DNA of 29,564 nucleotides, from positions 1 through 29,564 of the forward strand of contig FR884031.1 in NCBI GenBank assembly GCA_000435495.1, in the 5' to 3' direction. Shown piece after piece: positions 14,558-23,295 of the stretch. Under the pieces are notes generated by a model that saw only the letters and a program-made list of their open reading frames with translations, did no database searches and was not told the DNA's origin. The stretch's first letter is position 1. Each line of letters opens with the position of its first letter. Made by a program: the position numbers and the translations under genes. Origin of the DNA: Firmicutes bacterium CAG:552 (lineage in GTDB: Bacteria; Bacillota; Clostridia; Christensenellales; Pumilibacteraceae).

Positions 14558-17500
14558 ATGCCGGATTTTGAATCGCTGTACAACGAAAGTCAGGCAAACG
14601 CCTTTACGTCTGCAAAGAAAAGGTTTTACGACAACAAAGTCGATAATTTAAACGAGGAAAACTATGACGGAAAGACTGTGATACAAGCCGTGGTTCATGG
14701 GCATAGGGATTATCACACCTCCATAGTCTTTGACGAGCAGGGAGGGCTTTACGACTATTCGTGCGATTGTTACGGGTTTAGCATGCAAAGCGGACCCTGC
14801 AAACACATACTCGCAACTGCGCTTACATACGAAGAAAAAAATCCGTCTTCGGGCGCTTCCGCATCGGTAAAAAAAAGAAGTTCGGACGGGTGCATAGCCG
14901 GCCTTATCTCTGTATACGCAAAAAAGAGGCAGGGGAAGATACTAAAAGACGATACTCCGGTATCTTTGATTCCCGTCATAGAACTGCTTTCCGACGATTC
15001 GGTGGCGTTAAGATTTTCGGTAGCCAAAACGAGGGCATATAAATTAAAGAATCTGGCGCAATTTGCGTCTGACTGCGTTTCGGCGCAATACCGCAGATAC
15101 GGCGCCCAGCTCGCCTTCGATCACATCATGGACAATTTTTCGGAAAAGAGCAGTCAGCTGGTATCGTTCTTAATAAAAACGGTTGCCGAACGACAGGCGA
15201 ATGGCGGCGAATTTAAAGGCGATCGTATACGACTTTTTCCGTCGGATCTCGATGATTTTATATCGATTGCCGACGGGCTTATAGAGGTCGAAGAGGGGCG
15301 AGTAAGCGAGGGTATGCGGTACATAGTAAAAGAACCCGACGCCCTTAAGGTAAGTATATTCGTTAATAAAGAGTCTGAAGGATATCGCATATCTTCGGAC
15401 GTTAAAGAGTTTAAGCTGCTTTACGGCAAAAGATATTACTATCTCATGACTTCGGGACAGATATATCGGGTTACCGATCAATTCGTAGAAACTTCGTATC
15501 CGTTGATAAAACAGCTTAACGCTCACGAGTCTGTATTTGTAAGCGAAAGGGATATGACGGCATTTTATAACAACGTCCTTATGCAAACTACAAAGCTCGC
15601 TGTGGTAAGCGATACCGATTTGTCTTCGTATTTGTTGCCGCCGCTTGTTGCTTCGCTATATCTCGACATAAACTCATCTATGGTTATAGACGCAAGACTC
15701 GAATGTTCGTATAACGGTGAAAAAGTGGATATAGACGATGAGCCTTCCGGCTCGGAAATGCGAGATTATGAGGCGGAAAAAGCGCTCAGAGCATGTTTGA
15801 GCGAGTTTTTTCCGTTTTATCCACACCTTACGCTCGATGCCGAAAGCGACATATTCAAGCTACTTTCGGAAGGGCTTAGACGCATAGGAAGATTTTGCTC
15901 GATTTACATGTCGACGGAGATGCAACGCATTAAAGTGCGCAAGCCGCCGTCCGTAAAGGTCGGAGTCAAGTTAAGCGGTGACTTGATAGAGCTTGACGTA
16001 AGCGACGACGATTACACTTACGAAGAATTGCTCAAGATTATAGATAAGGCCGGCAAGAGCAAGTATGTGCGTATAGGAGATGCTTTTGTGGACCTTGACG
16101 ATCCGTCTTTAAGGGCGCTCGGAAAAATCATGGATTTAAATTCATCTTTGACCTTGCCTTCGTATTATGCCCCGCGAATTTGCGAAGAACTTAAAGAACA
16201 TTATGACGTCACCGAGATAGAGTCGAAAATAGACGCCGACGACGGGGTGGATGCTCCGGACTCGCTCGGCGATATTATGAGGCCGTATCAAAAGGCGGGA
16301 CTTCGGTGGATGAGTGCGCTGCTTAAGCGTGGATACGGCGGAATTTTGGCAGACGACATGGGCTTGGGCAAGAGCCTGCAGGTAATATCACTGATTGTTG
16401 CTCTCAAACTTAAGAGCATAATAGTGTGTCCCACTACTCTTGTGCTTAACTGGGAAAACGAATTTAAAAAGTTTGCGCCTTTTCTCCGGACTCTTTGCGT
16501 TATCGGCAGCATGGAAGATCGTGAAAAATTACTTACGGATGCAAAAAATTACGACGTAGTTATAACTTCGTACGAGCTTATACGTCGGGATATTCATAGA
16601 TACGACATGGGATTCGACCTGGCTGTAATAGACGAGGCTCAGTTTATAAAAAATCCGGATACGAAAAATGCACGCACGGTTAAAGAGATAAAATGCAAAT
16701 ACAGATTTGCGCTTACCGGCACGCCGATAGAAAACAGTTTGAGCGAGCTATGGTCAATATTCGATTTCATAATGCCGGGATACCTGTTTTCCTATCGAAA
16801 GTTTAAAGAAAAATTTGAATTGCCTATTGCGGAGGGCAGCAAAGTTGCGGAAGACGAACTGTTAAAACTCGTAATGCCGTTTATCCTTCGAAGGTTAAAG
16901 ACCGAAGTTTTGAGCGAGTTGCCTCCTAAGGTAGAAACGGACGTGGTCGTGCCGCTCGAGGGACAGCAAGAAGAATTGTACAAAGCGCACGTGGCATTGA
17001 TACGAAAGAGCATAATGATCGAAAACGCCGATCGCATTACGGTGCTGTCTATGCTGACGAGGCTCAGAAGAATCTGTTGCGATCCGCATTTGATCGATCC
17101 TTCGTACGAAGGCAACTCGGCCAAACTTGAGGCGTGTATGCAGATAGTAAGGCAGGCGATAGACGGGAAGCACAAAGTGCTTATATTTTCGCAGTTTACT
17201 TCCATGCTCGATATTATAAGAAATTCGCTTATGGAAAACGGAATTACCAATTATCTTTTGAGGGGTGACACGTCCAAAAGCGAGCGCATGAAGTTTGTAA
17301 ATCGCTTTAATAAAGACGATACGCAAGTATTTCTTATTTCGCTTAAAGCCGGTGGCACGGGACTTAATCTCATCGGAGCCGACGTGGTAATACATTACGA
17401 TCCGTGGTGGAACGAATCTGTCATGAATCAGGCTACGGACAGAGCTTATCGAATAGGTCAGGACAAAAAAGTTCAGGTGTATTCGTTGATTGTAAACGGA

Positions 17501-17605
17501 ACGCTCGAGCAAAAAATAGTGGAATTACAAAAGAAGAAGGCGAGACTGAGCGGACTTATTGAAAACGAAAATCCCCTTAGCGACGTGTTGAAACTTTTGG
17601 ATTAA
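14558..17605 (+). CDS. SNF2-family ATPase with SWIM zinc finger
   Basis: Swi2/Snf2 (RapA-like) DNA translocase of 1015 residues. An N-terminal SWIM zinc finger has C69-x-C71-x9-C81-x-H83. A long middle region (about 110-560) fits the bacterial SNF2-associated type but has no clear motifs. The ATPase core begins near 570: ADDMGLGKSLQ (K605), Walker B VIDEAQFIKN (D692, E693), LTGTPIENSLSELWS, then the helicase C half with VLIFSQFTSMLDII, LKAGGTGLNLIGADVVIHYD and QATDRAYRIGQ (arginine finger region). All motor motifs are intact. The role is probably RNA polymerase recycling or chromosome remodelling; similar proteins are housekeeping in Firmicutes, though some SNF2/SWIM proteins act in phage defence. 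htpG starts 21 bases later. Confidence 0.93.
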   Translation: MPDFESLYNESQANAFTSAKKRFYDNKVDNLNEENYDGKTVIQAVVHGHRDYHTSIVFDEQGGLYDYSCDCYGFSMQSGPCKHILATALTYEEKNPSSGASASVKKRSSDGCIAGLISVYAKKRQGKILKDDTPVSLIPVIELLSDDSVALRFSVAKTRAYKLKNLAQFASDCVSAQYRRYGAQLAFDHIMDNFSEKSSQLVSFLIKTVAERQANGGEFKGDRIRLFPSDLDDFISIADGLIEVEEGRVSEGMRYIVKEPDALKVSIFVNKESEGYRISSDVKEFKLLYGKRYYYLMTSGQIYRVTDQFVETSYPLIKQLNAHESVFVSERDMTAFYNNVLMQTTKLAVVSDTDLSSYLLPPLVASLYLDINSSMVIDARLECSYNGEKVDIDDEPSGSEMRDYEAEKALRACLSEFFPFYPHLTLDAESDIFKLLSEGLRRIGRFCSIYMSTEMQRIKVRKPPSVKVGVKLSGDLIELDVSDDDYTYEELLKIIDKAGKSKYVRIGDAFVDLDDPSLRALGKIMDLNSSLTLPSYYAPRICEELKEHYDVTEIESKIDADDGVDAPDSLGDIMRPYQKAGLRWMSALLKRGYGGILADDMGLGKSLQVISLIVALKLKSIIVCPTTLVLNWENEFKKFAPFLRTLCVIGSMEDREKLLTDAKNYDVVITSYELIRRDIHRYDMGFDLAVIDEAQFIKNPDTKNARTVKEIKCKYRFALTGTPIENSLSELWSIFDFIMPGYLFSYRKFKEKFELPIAEGSKVAEDELLKLVMPFILRRLKTEVLSELPPKVETDVVVPLEGQQEELYKAHVALIRKSIMIENADRITVLSMLTRLRRICCDPHLIDPSYEGNSAKLEACMQIVRQAIDGKHKVLIFSQFTSMLDIIRNSLMENGITNYLLRGDTSKSERMKFVNRFNKDDTQVFLISLKAGGTGLNLIGADVVIHYDPWWNESVMNQATDRAYRIGQDKKVQVYSLIVNGTLEQKIVELQKKKARLSGLIENENPLSDVLKLLD

Positions 17606-17625
17606 TAAAAAGGGAGAAAATTTAT

Positions 17626-19431
17626 ATGAAACAATTTAAAGCGGAATCGCAAAGACTGTTGGAGCTTATGATTAACTCCATTTACACAAACAAAGAGATA
17701 TTTTTAAGAGAACTCATATCAAATGCGTCCGACGCCATAGATAAGTTGCGGTTTATTTCTCTTACCGACAGCGCCGCAGACAGAGATTTTGCAATAGAAA
17801 TAGAAATCGACGAAGCGGCACGCACGCTTACCGTAAAAGATAACGGAATAGGAATGAACGAAGCCGAATTGGAAGATAATCTCGGAACCATTGCGTCGAG
17901 CGGAACGTTTAAGTTTAAAAACGAGAACAAGACGGACGACGAACTTATAGGCCAGTTCGGCGTAGGATTTTATTCGGCGTTTATGGTGGCGCATACGGTA
18001 ACGGTAATAAGTAAAAAATACGGCGACGATAAGGCGTATCGCTGGAGCAGTTCCGGTAGCGACGGCTACACCATAGACGAAGCGCAGCGAGAGCAAAGCG
18101 GAAGTACGGTTATTCTTGAGTTGAAACAAGACGACGAAGACGATAAATACAGCGAATATTTGTCCGAGTGGCGTATAGGCGAACTTGTCAAGAAATATTC
18201 GGATTACGTAAGGTATCCGATAAAAATGCTGTGCACGACTTCGAGGAAAAAAGAAGGAAGCGACGAGTGGGAGGAGTGTAAGGAGGTAAAGACGCTTAAT
18301 GCGATGACTCCGATCTGGAAACGTAATAAAGGTGATGTAAAAGACGCCGATTACAAAGAATTTTACAGAGCTACTTACTACGATATGGAAGAGCCCCTTC
18401 ATTATTTTCGTATTTCTTCGGAAGGCGGGCTTACTTACGACGCAGTCGTTTTTGTGCCGGCTAATCCTCCGTACGATTATTATACGTCCGATTATAAGAG
18501 AGGACTTTCTTTGTACGTAAACGGCGTGATGATTATGGACAAGTGCGAAGAACTCGTCCCCGAATATTTCGGTTTTTTACGAGGCGTTGTGGACAGCTGC
18601 GACCTATCTCTTAATATTTCTAGGGAGATGCTGCAAAAGGATAGGCAGCTTAAGGCACTCGCCGGCGGACTTTGCAAGAAAATCGTAGCCGAATTTAAGA
18701 GGCTTATGGAAAGCGACCGACCGCTATACGAGAAAATTTTTGATAAATACGGTGTGGGTATCAAGTACGGCGTTTATGCGGATTTCGGAGCCAAGAAGGA
18801 TTTGCTGAAGGACGCATTACTTTTTAAAAACGCAGACGGCAAGTATATGTCTTTAAGCGAGTACGTATCGCAGCTTAAAGACGATCAAAAAGATATTTTG
18901 TATGCTTGCGGTAAAAACGCAGATGCGATAAGGCAAACTCCACAGGTCGAAGGCGCTCTCGAAAAGGGCATGCAGGTGTTGTTCTTGACCGATCAAATAG
19001 ACGAGTTTGTGGTTAAGGTTATAGGCGAATACGACGGTCATAAGATTGTTTCCGTGGGCAGTGCAAAAGAACAGGTAAAAGATGACAGCTTTGACGAGTT
19101 GATAAAGGCAATAAAAGAGCGATTGGGCGAAAAAGTAAAAGACGTATCGCTATCTGACGGGTTGGGCAGTTATCCGTGTTGTATCAGCGCAGAAGGAGAA
19201 GTGTCGCTTCAAATGGAAAAGATTCTTAATTCGATGCCGACCGGCGGCGGAGTAAAAGCGCAAAGAGTGCTGGAAATAAATCCCGACCATCCGCTCGTAA
19301 AGAGAGCGAAAGAACTCGAAGGCGAAAGCCGAAACTCGCTTATAGATTTGCTATACGGCGAAGCGTTGCTTTTGGCGGGACAGGATTTAGACGCTGCCGA
19401 GTTTGTAAAAAATATTAATAAAATGCTGTAA
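17626..19431 (+). CDS. htpG: Chaperone HtpG (Hsp90)
   Basis: Cytosolic Hsp90 chaperone of 601 residues, a little shorter than E. coli HtpG (624). The GHKL ATP site is visible: ELISNASDAIDKLRF (N and D of the first motif), VKDNGIGMNEAELEDNLGTIA (DNGIGM), the lid GTIASSGT and GQFGVGFYSAFMVA. The middle domain carries LYVNGVMIMDKCEELVPEY and LNISREMLQKDRQL, with the catalytic Arg region of Hsp90. The C-terminal dimer domain ends EFVKNINKML. GGGAG lies 12 bases before the ATG. It follows the SNF2 gene closely and is probably co-transcribed. I see no heat-shock operator in front of it. Confidence 0.97.
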   Translation: MKQFKAESQRLLELMINSIYTNKEIFLRELISNASDAIDKLRFISLTDSAADRDFAIEIEIDEAARTLTVKDNGIGMNEAELEDNLGTIASSGTFKFKNENKTDDELIGQFGVGFYSAFMVAHTVTVISKKYGDDKAYRWSSSGSDGYTIDEAQREQSGSTVILELKQDDEDDKYSEYLSEWRIGELVKKYSDYVRYPIKMLCTTSRKKEGSDEWEECKEVKTLNAMTPIWKRNKGDVKDADYKEFYRATYYDMEEPLHYFRISSEGGLTYDAVVFVPANPPYDYYTSDYKRGLSLYVNGVMIMDKCEELVPEYFGFLRGVVDSCDLSLNISREMLQKDRQLKALAGGLCKKIVAEFKRLMESDRPLYEKIFDKYGVGIKYGVYADFGAKKDLLKDALLFKNADGKYMSLSEYVSQLKDDQKDILYACGKNADAIRQTPQVEGALEKGMQVLFLTDQIDEFVVKVIGEYDGHKIVSVGSAKEQVKDDSFDELIKAIKERLGEKVKDVSLSDGLGSYPCCISAEGEVSLQMEKILNSMPTGGGVKAQRVLEINPDHPLVKRAKELEGESRNSLIDLLYGEALLLAGQDLDAAEFVKNINKML

Positions 19432-19518
19432 TTAGACGATACGTATAAACGTTTTCGGTATATAGCAAGGAAGAAGCAAAGATAAGTTTATTTGAGAACG
19501 AAGGGAAAACATAAGAAG

Positions 19519-20184
19519 ATGAAGTTGGATTTGCATGTGCACTGCGGATTGTCGCCGTGTTCTAAGGCAGACGTAGAAGTAACGGTTAACGCTTACGCCG
19601 AATCGGGTGTGAATTTTGTGCTTACTAATCACTACGCAGAGATTTATACTACAGCCGCCGGCGGCGCATATCCGGAATCGGAATATGCGGACATCTACAT
19701 AGATAGGTACAACAAAGTAAAAAAATATGCGGACAAGCTGGGTGTAAAGACTTTTTTCGGTATGGAAATCGGTATAGTTATGCCGGATTGTCCTTATGCG
19801 GAGTTTTTGCTTTACGGTATAACGCCGGATATTCTCAAGTCCGCACCGCACATATACGGAATGGGGCAGAAACAGCTTTACGAATTTTGCGCTTCTAACG
19901 GTATCGCTCTTATCCAGGCGCATCCTTATCGCAAAGAACAAGGACATTTCCCGCATGATCCCGAATTTATGGACGGCGTGGAAATAAATTGTCATCCCGT
20001 TTATTTGAGGGAAGAGAGCCGAGTAAGAGATTTTGCGGCAACGCACAATCTCAGGATAACGGCAGGCAGCGATTTCCATGTTGTCGGCGGACAGGCGCTC
20101 GGCGGCATCGAAGTTGACGCTTCGAATGAAAAAGAGCTTGCCAAAAAGATTTTGGCGGGTGAATACAATATATTTTTGAGGTAA
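19519..20184 (+). CDS. PHP-domain metal-dependent hydrolase
   Basis: PHP (polymerase and histidinol phosphatase) family protein, 221 residues from the ATG at 19519. Metal ligands are in order: DLHVHCGLSPCS (H6, H8), TNHYAE, FFGMEIGI (Glu), LIQAHPYRKE (His), EINCHP (His) and TAGSDFHV (D, H). The set fits a three-metal phosphoesterase. Which phosphate ester it cleaves is not shown. An in-frame TTG at 19492 would add nine basic residues; ATG is chosen since the PHP strand starts immediately after it, but the ribosome site (AAGGGA) is about 13 bases away and fits neither start perfectly. The DUF1624 membrane gene begins two bases after its stop, so the two are translated together. Confidence 0.85.
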   Translation: MKLDLHVHCGLSPCSKADVEVTVNAYAESGVNFVLTNHYAEIYTTAAGGAYPESEYADIYIDRYNKVKKYADKLGVKTFFGMEIGIVMPDCPYAEFLLYGITPDILKSAPHIYGMGQKQLYEFCASNGIALIQAHPYRKEQGHFPHDPEFMDGVEINCHPVYLREESRVRDFAATHNLRITAGSDFHVVGGQALGGIEVDASNEKELAKKILAGEYNIFLR

Positions 20185-20186
20185 AA

Positions 20187-21119
20187 ATGGAACAAAATCA
20201 ATTGCGGGAAACGCAAAATTCGCCGATAACGGATGCGGAGTCGGTCTGTGATTCAAAAAAACGATTTTGGGAAATCGATTTTGCGAGAGGAATTTGCGTA
20301 ATACTTATGATTTTCGATCACTTGATGTATTCGTTTGCTGTGGTTGCGCCGTTTGTCGGCACGCTTTTCGGTACCGATATGTGGTCCGGAGCTGCCGAAT
20401 TCGCTGTATGGTATTGGCGACACCCGGTTAGGGATGTAATCAGACCGATAATCGTTTGCGCATTTTTTATTATTTGCGGTGTGAGCTGTACGCTATCCAG
20501 GTCGGAAATCAAACGAGGCGCACTGACGTTTTTGCTGGGGTGCGGCATTACGACGGTTACGTCGATAGTCGATCTCGGATTCGAACTCGGTATAACGATA
20601 TTGTTCGGAGTGTTGCATATGCTGGGCGTGGCAATGCTTTCGTATGGGCTTATCGATAAGCTAGGCAAAAGGATCGAGAAGCTAGGCACATCACAAAAAT
20701 CAAAGAACGTATATGGATTTTTTGGGAAATACTTGCCCTGCATAGTCGGTATTTTGCTGCTTGCGGTATATTTTATTTGGCTTGGGCATATCGAGAATAT
20801 GAAATTTGTCTCCGACATAGAAGTTAAGAATGAAAGCCTTAAGCCTATCGTTTCCATATTTACGCAGGTTAAGAATTACAATTTCGTACAGTATTCGCAT
20901 GACTATTTTGCTTTGTTGCCGTACGGAGCAATTGTACTGTTAGGTAGCGGGATAGGCAAAGCGGTATACCGATCGAAATTAAGAAATTATGCAGCAAAAG
21001 CTGACGGAAAATGGAACAAGCCGGTTTGTTTTATGGGCAAATATGCATTGTATGCGTACGTATTACACCAAGTCGCAGCAGTGGTTTTAATCTTTTTAAT
21101 AACTTTGATATTCGGATAA
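20187..21119 (+). CDS. DUF1624/HGSNAT-like membrane acyltransferase-type protein
   Basis: Integral membrane protein of 310 residues with about seven hydrophobic segments. After a cytosolic N-tail of about 27 residues comes RFWEIDFARGICVILMIFDH, the hallmark of the heparan-alpha-glucosaminide N-acetyltransferase catalytic family (PF07786, DUF1624): R-x-x-E-I-D-x-x-R-G and a His in the first helix. IICGVSCTLSRSE and GVLHMLGVAM match the next family helices. The human relative moves an acetyl group from cytosolic acetyl-CoA to a sugar across the membrane; in bacteria the substrate is generally unknown. Neighbours are a PHP hydrolase (2-base gap) and an AMP-forming ligase (13-base gap), suggesting acylation of a surface or lipid-linked glycan, which is inference. 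Confidence 0.8.
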   Translation: MEQNQLRETQNSPITDAESVCDSKKRFWEIDFARGICVILMIFDHLMYSFAVVAPFVGTLFGTDMWSGAAEFAVWYWRHPVRDVIRPIIVCAFFIICGVSCTLSRSEIKRGALTFLLGCGITTVTSIVDLGFELGITILFGVLHMLGVAMLSYGLIDKLGKRIEKLGTSQKSKNVYGFFGKYLPCIVGILLLAVYFIWLGHIENMKFVSDIEVKNESLKPIVSIFTQVKNYNFVQYSHDYFALLPYGAIVLLGSGIGKAVYRSKLRNYAAKADGKWNKPVCFMGKYALYAYVLHQVAAVVLIFLITLIFG

Positions 21120-21132
21120 ACAGGAGAAGTGT

Positions 21133-22680
21133 ATGACGCTCTACGAAAGTTTTAAGCAATGCGCTTTGTCGCATAATCGCCAAGACGCTATCGTATTTTA
21201 CGGACGCAGAATAACGTTCGGAAGGCTTCTTTCGCTCGTTGACAGAACGGCTTACGGACTGAAAAACGACGGAGTAAAGAAAAACGATGTCGTTACTTTG
21301 TGCGTGCCTAACAGCCCTTCGGCGGCGATAGCGTTTTATGCGATAAACAAGCTCGGTGCGATTGCGAATTTGGTTCATCCGTTCGCCAAGTGGGAGTCGG
21401 TAAAACATAGCATGAAAAAGACGGGCAGTAAACTTCTCGTCACCTTCGATATGTATATGGACGAAGTCGATTGCGATTGCAAGAAATACGTTTCGGACAG
21501 CGGTTATTTTATGCCGGCGATAAAACGAACGTATTTTCATATCGCAAACCGAAAAAAACGTCGTTTCGATAAGAACGACGCATTTGAAAAACTGTTCGAT
21601 AATCTGCCGCTTTCCGAAACCGAAAAAAACGACGGTGCCACGGTTTTTTTACCGAGCGGCGGCAGTACTGGCGAACCTAAGATAATTATGCACGGCGATG
21701 CGGCATTTAACGGGCTGTGCGACAATATAGACTTCTTTTTAAGCGAAGAGCAGAGCAGTTACAAAGCTATGTACTCCGTGCTTCCGATATTTCACGGGTT
21801 CGGATTGTGTATGAATTTGCATATGTGTATGACTAAGGGGATAACGTCGATTATGACGCTGAAATTTAACCCCAAAGAGATGGCTAAGGCAATAGCCCAG
21901 TATAAAGTCAATATTTTGACGGGAGTGCCGGCTATGTATAACAAATTGCTTGTGAGCGAAGAATTTTTAAAAACCGACCTTTCTTCGCTTAAAGATTGCT
22001 TTGTAGGCGGAGATAAAGCCTCTGCGGAGCTGATTTCGAAATTTAACGAAGTGTTGGCTCGAGGAGGTAGCAATGCAAAACTCCATGTCGGCTACGGCCT
22101 TACCGAAACGGTTACGGTGTGCGCCGTAACTACTGCCGAAAGGGATAAAATCGGAAGCGTTGGTTATCCGCTCCCCGGCGCAAAATTTTGCATAAGCGAC
22201 GGCGAAAAGAAATTACCTTGCGGCGAAATAGGCGAGCTATGCATACAGTCGCCTCTTCTTATGCTCGGGTATTACGGTACGGACCAAACGCCGATAAGGG
22301 AATTCTGCGGAGAAAAGTGGCTGTTTACCGGTGATTTGTGCTATTTGGACGAGGATGGCTACCTTTATTTCAAACAGCGCATAAAAAATATGATAAAGGT
22401 TAACGGCGTGCCGGTATTCCCTTCGGAGATTGAAGAGGTCGTTTCGGCAATCGAAGGCGTAAAGCATGCTGCCGCAATAGGCGTGCCGGACAAAAACAAG
22501 GGCGAATCCGTCAAACTGTTCGTCGAACCTCGGCAAAACGTCGACGAATCTGTTTTACGGGCGAAAATAGAGAAGAATTGCAAAGAAAAACTGATAGTTT
22601 ACGCTTTGCCCAAGGAGATAGTCTTCGGGACGCTGCCGCTTACTAACGTGGGCAAGGTCGACAGAAAACAGCTTAGTTGA
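21133..22680 (+). CDS. AMP-forming acyl-CoA/aryl ligase
   Basis: Adenylate-forming enzyme (ANL superfamily) of 515 residues. Motifs are the P-loop FLPSGGSTGEPKIIMH, the A5 region HVGYGLTETVTVCAV, TGDLCYLDEDGYLYFKQRIK (A7/A8 with hinge Asp/Arg), IKVNGVPVFPSEIEEVV and the catalytic A10 lysine in LTNVGKVDRKQLS. It activates a carboxylic acid as acyl-AMP and normally passes it to CoA or a carrier. The PSGGSTG form differs from the usual TSGTTG. No carrier protein or condensation domain is nearby, so a free-standing acyl-CoA synthetase is favoured. GGAG lies before the ATG. It ends the PHP-DUF1624-ligase run. It may supply the acyl donor for the membrane acyltransferase-like neighbour (inference). 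Confidence 0.88.
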   Translation: MTLYESFKQCALSHNRQDAIVFYGRRITFGRLLSLVDRTAYGLKNDGVKKNDVVTLCVPNSPSAAIAFYAINKLGAIANLVHPFAKWESVKHSMKKTGSKLLVTFDMYMDEVDCDCKKYVSDSGYFMPAIKRTYFHIANRKKRRFDKNDAFEKLFDNLPLSETEKNDGATVFLPSGGSTGEPKIIMHGDAAFNGLCDNIDFFLSEEQSSYKAMYSVLPIFHGFGLCMNLHMCMTKGITSIMTLKFNPKEMAKAIAQYKVNILTGVPAMYNKLLVSEEFLKTDLSSLKDCFVGGDKASAELISKFNEVLARGGSNAKLHVGYGLTETVTVCAVTTAERDKIGSVGYPLPGAKFCISDGEKKLPCGEIGELCIQSPLLMLGYYGTDQTPIREFCGEKWLFTGDLCYLDEDGYLYFKQRIKNMIKVNGVPVFPSEIEEVVSAIEGVKHAAAIGVPDKNKGESVKLFVEPRQNVDESVLRAKIEKNCKEKLIVYALPKEIVFGTLPLTNVGKVDRKQLS

Positions 22681-22853
22681 GCAAACGAGAACTTTGGCGA
22701 CGGTGAATCTCTGTTTGTGAAGATGACGTATGCCCGAATAAATACGGTTTATGCCGTTTCCTTATTCTTAATCGGCGTAACCGTTAAAGGCTGCGAAAAT
22801 GGCGCATTCGCAAGCAAAACGAAATTTATGTTTTAAAATTTTACATAGCGGAG

Positions 22854-22891
22854 CGTCGACGTTGGTATCATCCCTAACGTCGACGTTTTTT
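22854..22891 (+). terminator. Rho-independent terminator after the ligase gene
   Basis: CGTCGACGTT (22854-22863) and AACGTCGACG (22876-22885) form a perfect 10-bp stem with a 12-base loop, followed by six T (22886-22891). It lies 174 bases after the ligase stop, so the transcript has a long 3' tail. Confidence 0.82.
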
Positions 22892-23161
22892 GTATACGAT
22901 AACGGTTTTTTGCGCATAATTCACTGCGTTTGCGCATGCGAGTTCACTATGTTTTGTCTGTTTGACGGCGTTTATCGTTTGTTACTGTTGCGCTGTTCGT
23001 TCTACCGTCAAGCTTAGACGCTACGTTTATACGGTAAGTCGGAGGAAAATAAAAGTAAAATTCAGAAGAAAATAAAATATTCGTTTAATGAAAAATGTGT
23101 GTACAAAACGGCGAACTTAATGTCAAAAAAGGACAAATTACTTTTAATTAAATATTTTCTG

Positions 23162-23190
23162 TTGCAATTTGTATTATTGTATGATATAAT
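23162..23190 (+). promoter_or_regulatory. sigma-A promoter of the protease gene
   Basis: TTGCAA (23162-23167), a 17-base spacer, TATAAT (23185-23190). The start would be near 23197, giving a leader of about 100 nt before the ATG at 23296. Confidence 0.7.
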
Positions 23191-23295
23191 TGCCGTAACT
23201 AAAATTGGGTTTTGTATCTTAATGCCGGTTCGGACTATGGTTCGAGCGGGCAAATCTAAAAAAGATTACATTTTTTCCAAAGTCAAGGAGGACCT

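Larger units (their letters stand above)
22681..23295 (+). other. Intergenic region, ligase to protease (615 bases)
   Basis: No credible gene. It holds about 170 bases of unassigned DNA, a terminator (22854-22891), an AT-rich stretch with no visible feature (about 22895-23160), a promoter (23162-23190) and a leader of about 100 nt ending in AAGGAGG just before the ATG at 23296. Short open frames at 22799-23017 and 23099-23299 have no ribosome site and cover these signals. Confidence 0.7.

Noticed and set aside
14558..17605. SNF2/SWIM ATPase as a phage-defence gene
   Set aside because: Some defence systems use SNF2 proteins, but no nuclease, methyltransferase or other defence partner is nearby and htpG follows directly, so a housekeeping role is more likely.
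22799..23017. 72-codon frame in the gap before the protease
   Set aside because: Covers a clear terminator, has no ribosome site and no recognisable features.
23222..23255. GGTTCGAGC resembling a tRNA T-arm
   Set aside because: No acceptor stem, anticodon arm or D-arm can be folded around it.
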